From positions 89,826 through 153,825 of the forward strand of contig CAKOHV010000001.1 in assembly GCA_934086145.1 (NCBI GenBank): a stretch of DNA of 64,000 nt. The letters run 5' to 3'. The DNA is from an uncultured Bacilli bacterium. GTDB taxonomy: Bacteria; Bacillota_I; Bacilli_A; RF39; UBA660. The number at the start of each line of letters is the position of its first letter. Within the stretch, counting starts at the first letter, position 1. The notes under the pieces were generated by a model, which had not been told where the DNA came from, searched no databases, and saw nothing but the letters and a program-made list of their open reading frames with translations. This document shows, piece by piece, positions 54,962-62,853 of this stretch. The position numbers and the translations under genes were made by a program.

Positions 54962-54987
54962 GATGGTTTTAAATAATCATCTTTTTT
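54962..54987 (+). terminator. Rho-independent terminator before spoVD
   Basis: GATGGTT (54962-54968) / AATCATC (54975-54981) with one G-T pair, then a T-run. Confidence 0.7.
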
Positions 54988-55065
54988 GGTTTTATTTTAA
55001 ATTTTTAAAGTACTAACCATATTTCATCATTAGCATTTTTAAACATATATTTTATTGGTGATAAT

Positions 55066-55974
55066 ATGTTTCAAAAAATAAAACAAAAAAGAATAATTAT
55101 AACTCTTTTTATTGTAATCATCTTTGCTTTAGCTATTACAATTCGAATTTTATATGTTCAAATCTTTAGCTACAATAATTTAAATAAGCTTGCTAATAAC
55201 CTGTGGCAACGTAATTTACCGATCACAGCTGATCGTGGACGGATTCTTGATCGTAATGGTAAAGTTTTAGCTACTAATATTACAACAACGACAATCTATG
55301 TTGTTCCCAATCAAATTCAAGACAAAGAAAAAGTTGCTAAATCATTAGCAGAAGTTTTAAACGCTAACTATGATGACATCTTAAAACACTTAACTAAAAA
55401 GACCTCTTTAGAAAAATTAAATCCTGAAGGTCGTCAACTTGATACCAAAACTGCTGATGCTGTAAGTGCGCTTAATTATGATGGAGTTTACCTGATGAAA
55501 GAATCAAAAAGATATTATCCATACGAAACCGTCTTGTCCCATGTTTTAGGCTATGTCGGCATTGATAACCAAGGCTTGTCAGGGTTAGAACTACAATATG
55601 ATAGCTATCTTACTGGTAAAAATGGTTCCATTAAATACTTTTCTGATGGAAAAGGTAAAAAATTATCTAACAAAGAAGTTTATGAAAAACCGCAAAATGG
55701 TATTGATGTAACTTTGACTATTGATATCGATATTCAATTGGCCTTAGAAAAAGAATTATCAAATGTTGCTACAAAATACAATCCAGAAGAATCTCTTGCC
55801 GTAGTAATGGATCCTAATACTGGCGAAATTCTAGCTATGGCTTCTAATCCAAACTTTGATTCTAATAACTATCAAAAATATAACTTAGAAACTATTAATC
55901 ATAACTTACCAATTTGGAAAAATTACGAACCTGGCTCCACGTTCAATATTGTACCACCCGAATACGATACCTAA
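55066..55974 (+). pseudogene. spoVD: spoVD-like PBP gene, 5' part, interrupted in the catalytic SxxK motif
   Basis: SpoVD is the class B PBP that builds spore cortex peptidoglycan. Residues 1-293 are intact: membrane helix (10-32), [15 protein letters not shown] dimerisation domain, FVVMDPNTGEILAMAS-type strand and NLPIWKNYEPGSTF, the SpoVD/PBP2B signature just before the active site. After Ser291-Thr-Phe293 the frame runs into foreign DNA (NIVPPEYDT, stop) and the catalytic Lys is lost. The continuation KIITLAASLEEKT lies at 60371 onward. ATG follows ATTGGTGATAAT. Inactive unless the insert is excised. Confidence 0.88.
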
Positions 55975-55978
55975 ATAA
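55942..55978 (+). other. Left attachment site (attL) of the element
   Basis: Core TTCAA (55942-55946) followed by the arm GTACCACCCGAATACGATAC and CTAAATAA (55951-55978). The right end carries the inverted copy. Confidence 0.8.
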
Positions 55979-56031
55979 TGATATTTATATTTGGCATAAA
56001 TATACATAAAGAATAATGATTTGACAAACTT

Positions 56032-56062
56032 TTGCAAGAAATTCAAAAGTCTTGCAATCTTG
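56032..56062 (+). repeat. Inverted repeat resembling the spoVD site at 60512-60542
   Basis: TTGCAAG (56032-56038) and CTTGCAA (56051-56057) are separated by 12 bases. The spoVD segment at 60512 has TTACAAG, 12 bases, CTTGCAA, and both continue TCTTG, sharing an exact 13-base TCTTGCAATCTTG (56050-56062; 60530-60542). Possibly part of an attachment or regulatory site. Otherwise 55979-56227 shows only promoter-like AT-rich sequence (TATAAT near 56184). Confidence 0.5.
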
Positions 56063-56227
56063 ATTTAAATATAGAATACTTTTAAATTTGCAGAGACCTT
56101 TTACAAATAGTATAAAATATAGTGCTAAGATTGATATCTTATTTTTTTATATAACTATTTAAGAGAAATATCAAATAGTATGTTATAATAGCTATGAGAA
56201 TAGTTAACTTTAAAAGGTGATAAAAAT

Positions 56228-57757
56228 ATGACGATGTTTAAAAAAATTCAAAAAAATAATAGTAATAATCTATTTTATTTTAGTACTATGGTAGTAGTCT
56301 TTGCTATCTTATTTTTAAGCATAGGTTTTTCGGCTTTTCAAAATGATTTAGCAATTGAAGATATAAGTGCTACAGTACGAATAGATAAAGACGTAAGGGT
56401 AATGAAAGTAAGTGTTGATAGCGTAAATGAAGCAACTAGTTATCATGAAGATTATAATGTTTCAAATATTTATGGCAGTATTAGTTTAACTAATAGTAAT
56501 TCTTACGTTATTTATGATGTTGAAGTTTATAATTTGGGAAATGTTATTATGGGAATAAGTGATGCTTCAATCGATAACGAGAATTTAAAATTTGAATTTT
56601 TAGATTATAATTTAAAAGATAAAATTTGTGAAAATAACCAGTGTTCTTTAGGCGTTAAAAAAGCATTAAAAATAAAAGTATCATATAAAGAAAACGCTAT
56701 TATTAATAATGAAAATGAAAACTTTGTTTTAAACTTTAAATTTGGAAGAATATATAATATTGATTATGTAAATATTCCAAACGGAAATAGTTTGCCAAAA
56801 GAAGTTATAGAGGGTGATACATTAAATTTAAATGTTATTAATAATATTAATGGGAATTTATTTGTATTTATGAACAATAAAAGACTTCTAATAAATAGTG
56901 AATATCAATATGTTAATGAAATTTTAACGATTCCAAATATTAGTGGTGACATTCGTATTTCTTTAAATAAATACATATGTAAAAGAGCAACTGTTCTTCA
57001 TACCGAAGAATGTAAAGGTCAATATTGTGCCAATGCTGGTTATAAAGTTGGTGGAAGTTATGGTACTACAACGATTACTTATGGTTCTTTGGGTGTGTCT
57101 GGAAGTTTGGTATCGGGTGATGCTTTCGATTGTGATGTAAATGGAGATGGCGTTTATGATTCGGAAACAGAAAGATTTTATTATGTTACAGATATGGAAG
57201 AAAATAGTAATGTAGCAGCTTTAATTTATTATAATAACGTTAGTGAAGGAAAACCAAATAATGAGAAGTATTATCCATATGATAGTTCAGGAGAAAATTG
57301 GAATGGACCTAGAACTGCTATAGAACAACTTCCCACTACTAGTCAATGGAGTAATGTTAGTTTATCTAATACAGAAAGGAAACTAGTTAATGAATATGGT
57401 ACAACTAGTACAAATGATGGTCACGCTTATCCTGAAGTGTTTAGTTATTCTAAATATGCAGCACGATTTTTAACATTTGCAGAAGTGAAAAAACTTGTTA
57501 ATTTTTATATTCCAAGTTGGAAAAATGGAGAATTAAATAGTCATCTTTATCTTGTTGAAAATACTAATTTTTCAAAACAGGATAATTCTAAATTTGATGG
57601 ATATTGGTTAGAAAATCCTAGAAACACTATGCCAAGTTATAGTTGGATGATTTATGCTACGGCAACCCGTATTCATAGTGTACAAGTACAAAGAATTGAT
57701 GTTTTAGTTGGAGTTCGTCCAGTAATAGAAGTATCTAAGAATGATATTTCATATTAA
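56228..57757 (+). CDS. Element-borne secreted surface protein with DUF6273-like C-terminus
   Basis: A 509-residue protein. Residues 13-37 form a hydrophobic signal/anchor (VVVFAILFLSIGFSAF), followed by LAIEDISATVRIDKDVRV, a pattern common at the start of SipW-type secreted proteins. The middle is beta-rich. The C-terminal ~230 residues with FYYVTDMEENSNVAALIYYN, YAARFLTFAEV, SYSWMIYATATR and GVRPVIEVSKN resemble DUF6273 domains. The host gene at 5340 has a related ending. No C-terminal anchor. RBS AAAGGTGATAAAAAT. Cargo role unknown, perhaps adhesion. Confidence 0.65.
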   Translation: MTMFKKIQKNNSNNLFYFSTMVVVFAILFLSIGFSAFQNDLAIEDISATVRIDKDVRVMKVSVDSVNEATSYHEDYNVSNIYGSISLTNSNSYVIYDVEVYNLGNVIMGISDASIDNENLKFEFLDYNLKDKICENNQCSLGVKKALKIKVSYKENAIINNENENFVLNFKFGRIYNIDYVNIPNGNSLPKEVIEGDTLNLNVINNINGNLFVFMNNKRLLINSEYQYVNEILTIPNISGDIRISLNKYICKRATVLHTEECKGQYCANAGYKVGGSYGTTTITYGSLGVSGSLVSGDAFDCDVNGDGVYDSETERFYYVTDMEENSNVAALIYYNNVSEGKPNNEKYYPYDSSGENWNGPRTAIEQLPTTSQWSNVSLSNTERKLVNEYGTTSTNDGHAYPEVFSYSKYAARFLTFAEVKKLVNFYIPSWKNGELNSHLYLVENTNFSKQDNSKFDGYWLENPRNTMPSYSWMIYATATRIHSVQVQRIDVLVGVRPVIEVSKNDISY

Positions 57758-57810
57758 TAATTTATAGTTTAAATTAATAAAAAAGGTTGAGAAAAATTAT
57801 TAGTTTCTTC

Positions 57811-57985
57811 GGTCCTACGAATTTGAGGGAACCTAGCTTTAAAGTAGTTCTTACAAAATTCTAAAACATTAATTTTAAGTTTTTATGATAATTTCAGTTT
57901 TACTACTTTGAGATAATTATAAAATCTGAAAATAACATCTAAAAATTTAGATGTTATTTTCAGATCCCTCCAAATTTGAAGAACC
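57811..57985 (+). other. Nested inverted repeats, candidate structured RNA or foldback element
   Basis: Three nested pairings: outer GGTCCTACGAATTTGAGGG (57811-57829) with CCCTCCAAATTTGAAGAACC (57966-57985), imperfect; middle AAAGTAGT (57841-57848) with ACTACTTT (57902-57909); inner perfect 20-bp arms 57924-57943 and 57946-57965 with a two-base loop. No coding frame. The rest of 57758-58045 shows nothing I can name. Confidence 0.6.
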
Positions 57986-58045
57986 TAAAAAATATACTGT
58001 TTTGTATGGACATTTATTTCCTAACAGTTCAAAAATTAGTGTTGA

Positions 58046-58135
58046 CAGCAAGTAACTAAAGGACAACAAATTGCAGGAGTTGGTACAACTGGTTATTCTA
58101 CTGGTAACCATTTACACGAACAAATCTACTATTGA
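58046..58135 (+). pseudogene. Remnant of an M23 (LytM-type) peptidase
   Basis: The frame from 58046 reads QQVTKGQQIAGVGTTG, YSTGNHLHEQIYY, stop. GVGTTG.STGNHLH is the C-terminal metal-binding signature of M23 peptidoglycan endopeptidases. An in-frame TGA precedes it at 58043, so only about 30 codons remain. The original may have been a conjugation- or phage-type wall hydrolase. Confidence 0.8.
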
Positions 58136-58264
58136 AATTCATTTGAAAAATCCATTAAAAACAGATTTGATTCTAACGAAAGAAAAATAAAAATGTCTAA
58201 TTTTGTTTCTAATTCATTAAATGAAATTGCTTTTCATACACTTCTACTAGTTGGAGGTGTTTTT

Positions 58265-58396
58265 TTGAAGAGAATAAAAAAATTTTTCAAATATGCCCAT
58301 AATGATTTGACAATCATTCTCAATAAAGCTACCATGCAATCAACAAAAAAATTAAACGATAATTTTTCCCTTGTTTTTGGAGGCTTTTTCTATTGA
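58265..58396 (+). CDS. Short ORF upstream of the recombinase operon
   Basis: TTG 58265 follows GGAGGTGTTTTT and gives a 43-residue basic peptide (LKRIKKFFKYAHNDL...). A longer frame starting at ATG 58193 lacks an RBS. The stop overlaps the start of the next small gene by four bases. Arrangement suggests translational coupling to the SHOCT-like gene and recombinase. Function unknown. Confidence 0.4.
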   Translation: MKRIKKFFKYAHNDLTIILNKATMQSTKKLNDNFSLVFGGFFY

Positions 58397-58548
58397 AAAC
58401 TCCAAGAATAACAATCCTCGAATATGAATTGATAATAAATAAAAAATTATACGATCAAGGTGTAATTACTGAACAACAATATGATGAAGTTTGTAAAATT
58501 ATTTATGAGAAAATTAATCGTTGTAGTAAAGAGGTAAAAAGTTGCTAA
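58393..58548 (+). CDS. SHOCT-like small protein preceding the recombinase
   Basis: TTG 58393, ten bases after GGAGG, opens a 51-residue protein with LEYELIINKKLYDQGVITEQ and QYDEVCKIIYEKI, the short helical SHOCT-type pattern seen in small proteins encoded just ahead of serine recombinases. It ends 11 bases before the recombinase gene. It may assist or control the recombinase; this is inference. Confidence 0.6.
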   Translation: MKTPRITILEYELIINKKLYDQGVITEQQYDEVCKIIYEKINRCSKEVKSC

Positions 58549-58559
58549 GGAGGTAGATT

Positions 58560-60290
58560 ATGAGATTCTATAAAGTCAGAGAAGAAATCTTAAAAGGCAA
58601 AAACATTGCCGAACTACCTTTAAGGGTTACTTTTTATGCCCGTGTTTCTACTGAAACTGATGAACAATTAAACTCTTTAGATAATCAAATATCTTTTTTT
58701 GAAAATTTTATAAAGTCAAATAAAAATTGGACTTATGTTAATGGTTACATAGATGAAGGTATTAGTGGTAGCACTGTTAAAAAGAGAAAAAAATTTTTAC
58801 AAATGATTGATGATGCAAAATCTGGTTATTTTGATTTAATAGTTACAAAAGAAGTTTCTAGATTTTCTAGAAATCTATCTGATAGTATTAAATATACTCA
58901 AGAATTACTTGCTAATGATGTTGGAGTGTATTTTCAGTCTAATGGGATAAATACTTATGATCCTAACTCTGAATTTATACTTAATATGATGGGAAGCGTT
59001 GCTCAAGAAGAAGTCAAAAGGCTTTCATCTCGTGTTAAATGGGGACATAAAGAAGCAATAAAAAAAGGTAGAGTTTTAGGCTCTAATACAATCACTGGCT
59101 ATAAAAAAGATGATGCTAAATTAGTGATTGTAGAAGAAGAAGCCAAAAAAATAAGGAAAATTTTTGAGTTATATGCTACTGGGAAGTATGGTTTTTATAA
59201 ATTAGCAATGGAATTACATAGACAAGGCATAAATAATTATAAAGGAAATATTTATGATAAAGATACATTAAAAAGAATTATACAGAACCCTAAATATAAA
59301 GGCTTTTATCGTGGACATACTACTGAAACGATTGATTATAGAACTAAACAAAGAGTTTATATACCAGTAGAAGAACAAGTAATATATAAAGATGAAAGTA
59401 TACCAGCCATAGTTAGTGAAGAATTATGGAATCGTGCAAATGAGATATTAGATAGCAGAAGTACACTAATGAAAGCAAGTAATGGCAATGCCAAAAAAAC
59501 TGAAAGAAAATATTGTTATACAACAAAAATATTTTGTAGTGATCATAATGTTTCTTATCAAAGAATGACAAATAAAAGAAAACAGACAAAGCCAAGATGG
59601 GCTTGTGGTAATTATGTAAAATATAGATTGGATGCTTGTGAAAGTCCGATAATTGCAGAGATGGATTTGAATAATATATTTACAATTATAATGGAGCAAG
59701 TATTTGATAATAAAAATGAAATTATAAAAGAAATGTTAAGTTACTATTCTAATTTGAAAATAGACAATAATTATCAATTTGAAATTTCAAAATTAAAAAA
59801 CGAGATTAAAACTATTGAAGCAAAAAAAGAAAAGTTATTAGAATTAAATATTGATGGTAGTATTAATAACCTTGAATTTAAAGAAAGAAATGATAAGTAC
59901 AACGAAGATATATCATCTTTAAATATAAGAATTGGCAAAATAGAACAAGAAAGAAAAATTATGTCAGATAGTTTTGGCAATATCAAAGTTATTGAAGATG
60001 CTATAAAAAAACAGGTTGATTCTAAAAAAAATGTTAGTGAATTTGTAGATAAGTTTTTAGAAGAAATTATAGTTTATAAAGAAGATAATGATAGACATAA
60101 ATTAATGTTAAAAATTTATCTGAATTTATTGAAAAAACCAATTCCTACTGGAAAAGGTGCTAGACATATAGATGATGATAAATACTCGCCAATATTTACT
60201 AAAGAAGTTGAAACTTTAGATTTAGGTAGAGCCGATTTTCAAAGAAATAATTTTAGAATAAATGTGTATTTAAGTTATGATATAGACTAG
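58560..60290 (+). CDS. Large serine recombinase (integrase/excisionase of the element)
   Basis: Cuts and rejoins attachment sites through a Ser-DNA intermediate. The 576-residue protein has the resolvase domain with catalytic Ser in FYARVSTE (about 26-33), DEGISG, and KEVSRFSRNLSDS, a Recombinase domain (about 180-300), a zinc ribbon with four Cys (FCSDHN ... WACGNY ... LDAC, about 325-360) and a coiled coil (about 400-480). AAGGAGGTAGATT precedes ATG. It lies at the right end of the element, next to its attachment site. Confidence 0.93.
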   Translation: MRFYKVREEILKGKNIAELPLRVTFYARVSTETDEQLNSLDNQISFFENFIKSNKNWTYVNGYIDEGISGSTVKKRKKFLQMIDDAKSGYFDLIVTKEVSRFSRNLSDSIKYTQELLANDVGVYFQSNGINTYDPNSEFILNMMGSVAQEEVKRLSSRVKWGHKEAIKKGRVLGSNTITGYKKDDAKLVIVEEEAKKIRKIFELYATGKYGFYKLAMELHRQGINNYKGNIYDKDTLKRIIQNPKYKGFYRGHTTETIDYRTKQRVYIPVEEQVIYKDESIPAIVSEELWNRANEILDSRSTLMKASNGNAKKTERKYCYTTKIFCSDHNVSYQRMTNKRKQTKPRWACGNYVKYRLDACESPIIAEMDLNNIFTIIMEQVFDNKNEIIKEMLSYYSNLKIDNNYQFEISKLKNEIKTIEAKKEKLLELNIDGSINNLEFKERNDKYNEDISSLNIRIGKIEQERKIMSDSFGNIKVIEDAIKKQVDSKKNVSEFVDKFLEEIIVYKEDNDRHKLMLKIYLNLLKKPIPTGKGARHIDDDKYSPIFTKEVETLDLGRADFQRNNFRINVYLSYDID

Positions 60291-60334
60291 GTTATCGTAT
60301 ATAAATTATATATGGTAATCTAGTCTTTTTTTTT
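60285..60334 (+). terminator. Strong terminator after the recombinase
   Basis: About 20 bp of stem from GACTAG (60285-60290, containing the stop codon) pairing with CTAGTC (60320-60325), with three G-T pairs and a tiny loop, followed by nine or so Ts. It separates the recombinase from the spoVD 3' fragment. Confidence 0.85.
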
Positions 60335-60338
60335 GAAT

Positions 60339-60372
60339 TTGTTTAGGTATCGTTTTCGGGTGTTACTTTCAA
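60339..60372 (+). other. Right attachment site (attR) of the element
   Basis: The arm 60339-60366, inverted, equals the left arm except at three positions. Core TTCAA is at 60368-60372. Together with attL it predicts an attP with mirror-image arms and an AA crossover. Confidence 0.8.
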
Positions 60373-60541
60373 AATAATAACATTGGCCGCTTCCCTTGAA
60401 GAAAAGACCATTAATTTGTTTGATGACCATTTTCATGACTCTGGGGCGATAAACGTTGAAGGCGCTCGAATAAAATGTTGGAAGAGTGGTGGCCATGGCT
60501 CAGAAACTTTTTTACAAGTTGTTGAAAACTCTTGCAATCTT
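60371..60541 (+). pseudogene. spoVD: spoVD-like PBP gene, middle fragment, broken again on its right
   Basis: In frame with the core the sequence reads FKIITLAASLEEKTINLFD, then GAINVEGARIKCWKSGGHGS and ETFLQVVENSCN, matching the stretch after SxxK in SpoVD (usually ...GGHGSQTFLEVVENSCNPGF). After SCNL it departs from the family (GGYTGTFLSLKMLI, stop). The SxN region is reached, but KTG and the rest are absent. So a second insertion or deletion begins near 60540. Confidence 0.85.
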
Positions 60542-60696
60542 GGTGGTTACACAGGAACATTTTTGAGTTTGAAGATGCTTATATAAACAAGAAAAGTCAT
60601 TCCAATATAGAAGTCTATTCTACATTCAATTTGATCTATAACAATGTTATTTATTCAAAAAATGAAGAGTATCCAAAATCAGAAAGGAAAGTTAAA

Positions 60697-61473
60697 GTGG
60701 AAGATTGTAATCATCAAAGTCAAAAAAATAAAATTACAAATGTAATTTATAATAATGATACTAGTAGTTACAAGGATATAACTTATAATAAGAAAGAGCA
60801 AACTATTAAATTATTTGATAAATTTGATGAGTATATTATTTCTATAGGAAAAGATGTGATAAGAAATTATTTATTAAAAACTGTTGTATATAAATTAAAA
60901 AATAGATTTATAGAAGTTCAAATTAATCAAAGTAATTTATATATATTTTTTTTAAAAGCTGTTAAACAATTTGATTTACAAAATAAATTGAAAATAAGAA
61001 AAGGTTATGAAAATACATCTTTAAGTTATTATTTACGAGTAGAAGATATAAACAATTTAGAATACGCATTTGAGCTAGCTAAAGAATTATATGGTTATCT
61101 TAAAACAGCACATGAACCTATTTGTGAATTGTTGCTCAAAAATATTTCGAATAGAATTATGGAATTAGGAGATAATATTGTTTGTAATAAATTATATAGA
61201 GATTATAGATTTAAATCGAAAAGAAATTTTATTTCTATTACTAAAAGGAATTATGGATTATATGTAAGATTATTAAAAGTAGAAGATACTCAAAATATTT
61301 TAGATTATACTTACCAAACAGGAACAGAACCTTTATGTATGACATATAAAATATCTAACGGAAATGATATAGAAACTATTATTCCTTATATTATAAAGAG
61401 TTATAATATTAGTAAGTGTGTTGCTATCGATGTTAAATATGAATTAAATAAACTATATTTAATGGAAAGCTAA
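60697..61473 (+). CDS. Protein with two DUF5655-like domains
   Basis: The frame is open from at least 60532 across the junction, but a plausible start is GTG 60697 after AGAAAGGAAAGTTAAA, giving 258 residues. Two similar halves are visible: TIKLFDKFDEYIISIGKDVI to LEYAFELAKELYGYL, and LLLKNISNRIMELGDNIV to the C-terminus, each like DUF5655, a small domain often found at the end of nuclease or restriction-related proteins. The upstream codons may be the cut end of a larger protein. Ends at a terminator. Confidence 0.5.
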   Translation: MEDCNHQSQKNKITNVIYNNDTSSYKDITYNKKEQTIKLFDKFDEYIISIGKDVIRNYLLKTVVYKLKNRFIEVQINQSNLYIFFLKAVKQFDLQNKLKIRKGYENTSLSYYLRVEDINNLEYAFELAKELYGYLKTAHEPICELLLKNISNRIMELGDNIVCNKLYRDYRFKSKRNFISITKRNYGLYVRLLKVEDTQNILDYTYQTGTEPLCMTYKISNGNDIETIIPYIIKSYNISKCVAIDVKYELNKLYLMES

Positions 61474-61489
61474 ATGCTTTTCATTTTTT
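61462..61489 (+). terminator. Terminator overlapping the stop codon of the DUF5655 gene
   Basis: ATGGAAAGC (61462-61470) / GCTTTTCAT (61476-61484), one G-T pair, then a T-run. Confidence 0.7.
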
Positions 61490-61620
61490 AATTAATTCTT
61501 TTTCAATTTAAAAACTAAGCGTACAATGACTACATTATTAAAATTATGGGTTTATCAATTTATTTGTTGAGATAATTAAAATTGATAGTTATAATTCTTT
61601 TTTTTATAATATAATGTACA

Positions 61621-61649
61621 TTGACATTATTGATTAAGAATGTTAGAAT
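61621..61649 (+). promoter_or_regulatory. Promoter of the nudix-kinase-ASCH-methyltransferase operon
   Basis: Perfect -35 TTGACA (61621-61626), 17 bases, TAGAAT (61644-61649). Between the preceding terminator and this promoter (61490-61620) I see nothing. Confidence 0.8.
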
Positions 61650-61695
61650 AAACAAAAATTTATTGTATTATGTAATTTGAATTTAATTTGGAGGA

Positions 61696-61724
61696 GGAGG
61701 TTCTAAAAAAGAACCTCCTTTTTT
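61696..61724 (+). promoter_or_regulatory. Leader terminator (attenuator candidate)
   Basis: GGAGGTTCT (61696-61704) / AGAACCTCC (61710-61718), loop AAAAA, then six Ts, placed between the promoter and the first gene. Transcripts would end here unless antitermination occurs. The 5' arm contains GGAGG repeats. A minimal ATGTAA (61670-61675) lies in the leader. Confidence 0.75.
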
Positions 61725-61751
61725 AATATTAAAACAGAGAAGGAGAAAAAA

Positions 61752-62219
61752 ATGGAAAATGTAAAATTAATGAATATGTGCAAAATTATTGATCCAACTA
61801 CAAAAAAAGTATTAGTACAAGAAAGAATAAAAAGCTGGAAAGGAGTTGCTTTTCCAGGAGGAAAAATAGAACTGGGAGAAAGTATTGTTCCTTCAGTTAA
61901 AAGAGAAGTATATGAAGAAACAGGATTAAAATTAAATTCTGTTAGAATATGTGGAGTCAAAGATTGGTATGATAAAAAAGAAAAAGAAAGACAATTAATT
62001 ATTTTATTTACATCAAATGATTATAGTGGTGATATTATTTCGGAAACGTCGGAAGGTAAAATATATTGGATAGATGAAGATGAATTAAAAAATACAAAAC
62101 TTGCAGATGATTTTGATAAGTTATTAGAAGTCTTTAAAAATGAAGAAATTAACGAAATGGTATATGAAGAAAATGAAAATCAAGATGAAAAATTAAGATG
62201 GGATTTAAAATTATACTAA
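61752..62219 (+). CDS. Nudix hydrolase (MutT-like)
   Basis: A 155-residue Nudix enzyme that hydrolyses a nucleoside diphosphate linked to another moiety, often an oxidised dNTP. The Nudix box is complete: GGKIELGESIVPSVKREVYE followed by ETGLKL. Substrate unknown. AGAGAAGGAGAAAAAA precedes ATG. First gene after the attenuator; the kinase-like gene follows after 27 bases. Confidence 0.88.
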   Translation: MENVKLMNMCKIIDPTTKKVLVQERIKSWKGVAFPGGKIELGESIVPSVKREVYEETGLKLNSVRICGVKDWYDKKEKERQLIILFTSNDYSGDIISETSEGKIYWIDEDELKNTKLADDFDKLLEVFKNEEINEMVYEENENQDEKLRWDLKLY

Positions 62220-62246
62220 AAAACAATTAGGGGGAGAAAAAAGTTC

Positions 62247-62849
62247 ATGAGAATTGCAGTTGAAGGAATGGATGGTAGTGGAAAAACAACACTTTCAAAA
62301 ATATTAGCCGATAGATTAGGATATGAATATGTTGATAAGCCGTTTAAGTTTTTATTTGAGACTTTAAATATAAATGAGTCACAACTTAAAGATTTAGAAT
62401 GGAAACTTTATGAAACTGAAGATGAAGCACTTTTAACACTATTCTATGGTTTGGGATTATTATATGGAACAAGATGTGATTCAAATCAAAATATCATTTA
62501 TGATAGACATTTTGTATCAAATTATTATTGGCATGGTAATGCGGAAACGATGCCACTCCATCAAGAATTAATAAAATTGTGTGGGGAACCGGATTTAACA
62601 GTTCTATTAAAAGCAAGTGTGTCTACAAGAATGAGTAGAATTCATAATCGTAATTGTCAAGATAAAGATTTATCTAATTGTGCAATGTATGATGATGGTT
62701 ATGATAAGATGGAACAATTTTTACAAAATAGTGGTTTTAATTATATAGTAATTGATACTGAACATTTATCTCCAGAAGAAATAGCAGATATTGTAATAAA
62801 GAACATAGATCTAAATAAACAAAAAAAGTTGATAAAAGAAAGGAAGTAG
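62247..62849 (+). CDS. Deoxynucleoside/thymidylate kinase-like P-loop protein
   Basis: A 200-residue P-loop kinase. RIAVEGMDGSGKTTLSKILA holds the Walker A motif, IIYDRHFVSNYYWHG a DRx-type catalytic segment, and PDLTVLLKASVSTRMSRIHN the lid/base part. This layout fits thymidylate kinases, but it is not a standard Tmk, so the true substrate is open. AGGGGGAGAAAAAAGTTC lies before ATG. Five bases separate it from the ASCH gene. Confidence 0.75.
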   Translation: MRIAVEGMDGSGKTTLSKILADRLGYEYVDKPFKFLFETLNINESQLKDLEWKLYETEDEALLTLFYGLGLLYGTRCDSNQNIIYDRHFVSNYYWHGNAETMPLHQELIKLCGEPDLTVLLKASVSTRMSRIHNRNCQDKDLSNCAMYDDGYDKMEQFLQNSGFNYIVIDTEHLSPEEIADIVIKNIDLNKQKKLIKERK

Positions 62850-62853
62850 GAAA

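Larger units (their letters stand above)
55945..60371 (+). mobile_element. ~4.43-kb serine-recombinase element integrated in the spoVD-like gene
   Basis: The element is bounded by 28-bp inverted arms (55951-55978; 60339-60366) that match at 25 positions and lie 5.5 bp from the centre of a shared AA dinucleotide in TTCAA (55942-55946; 60368-60372). Deleting the insert rejoins TTC and AAA and restores SpoVD codons. Cargo: a surface protein gene, a structured non-coding stretch, a peptidase remnant, two short ORFs and the recombinase. Arginine codons are mostly AGA, unlike the host genes. Confidence 0.85.

Noticed and set aside
55066..55974. A naturally short, functional PBP ending at 55974
   Set aside because: The protein stops immediately after the catalytic Ser and its expected continuation is found in frame beyond the recombinase element, so it is an interrupted gene.
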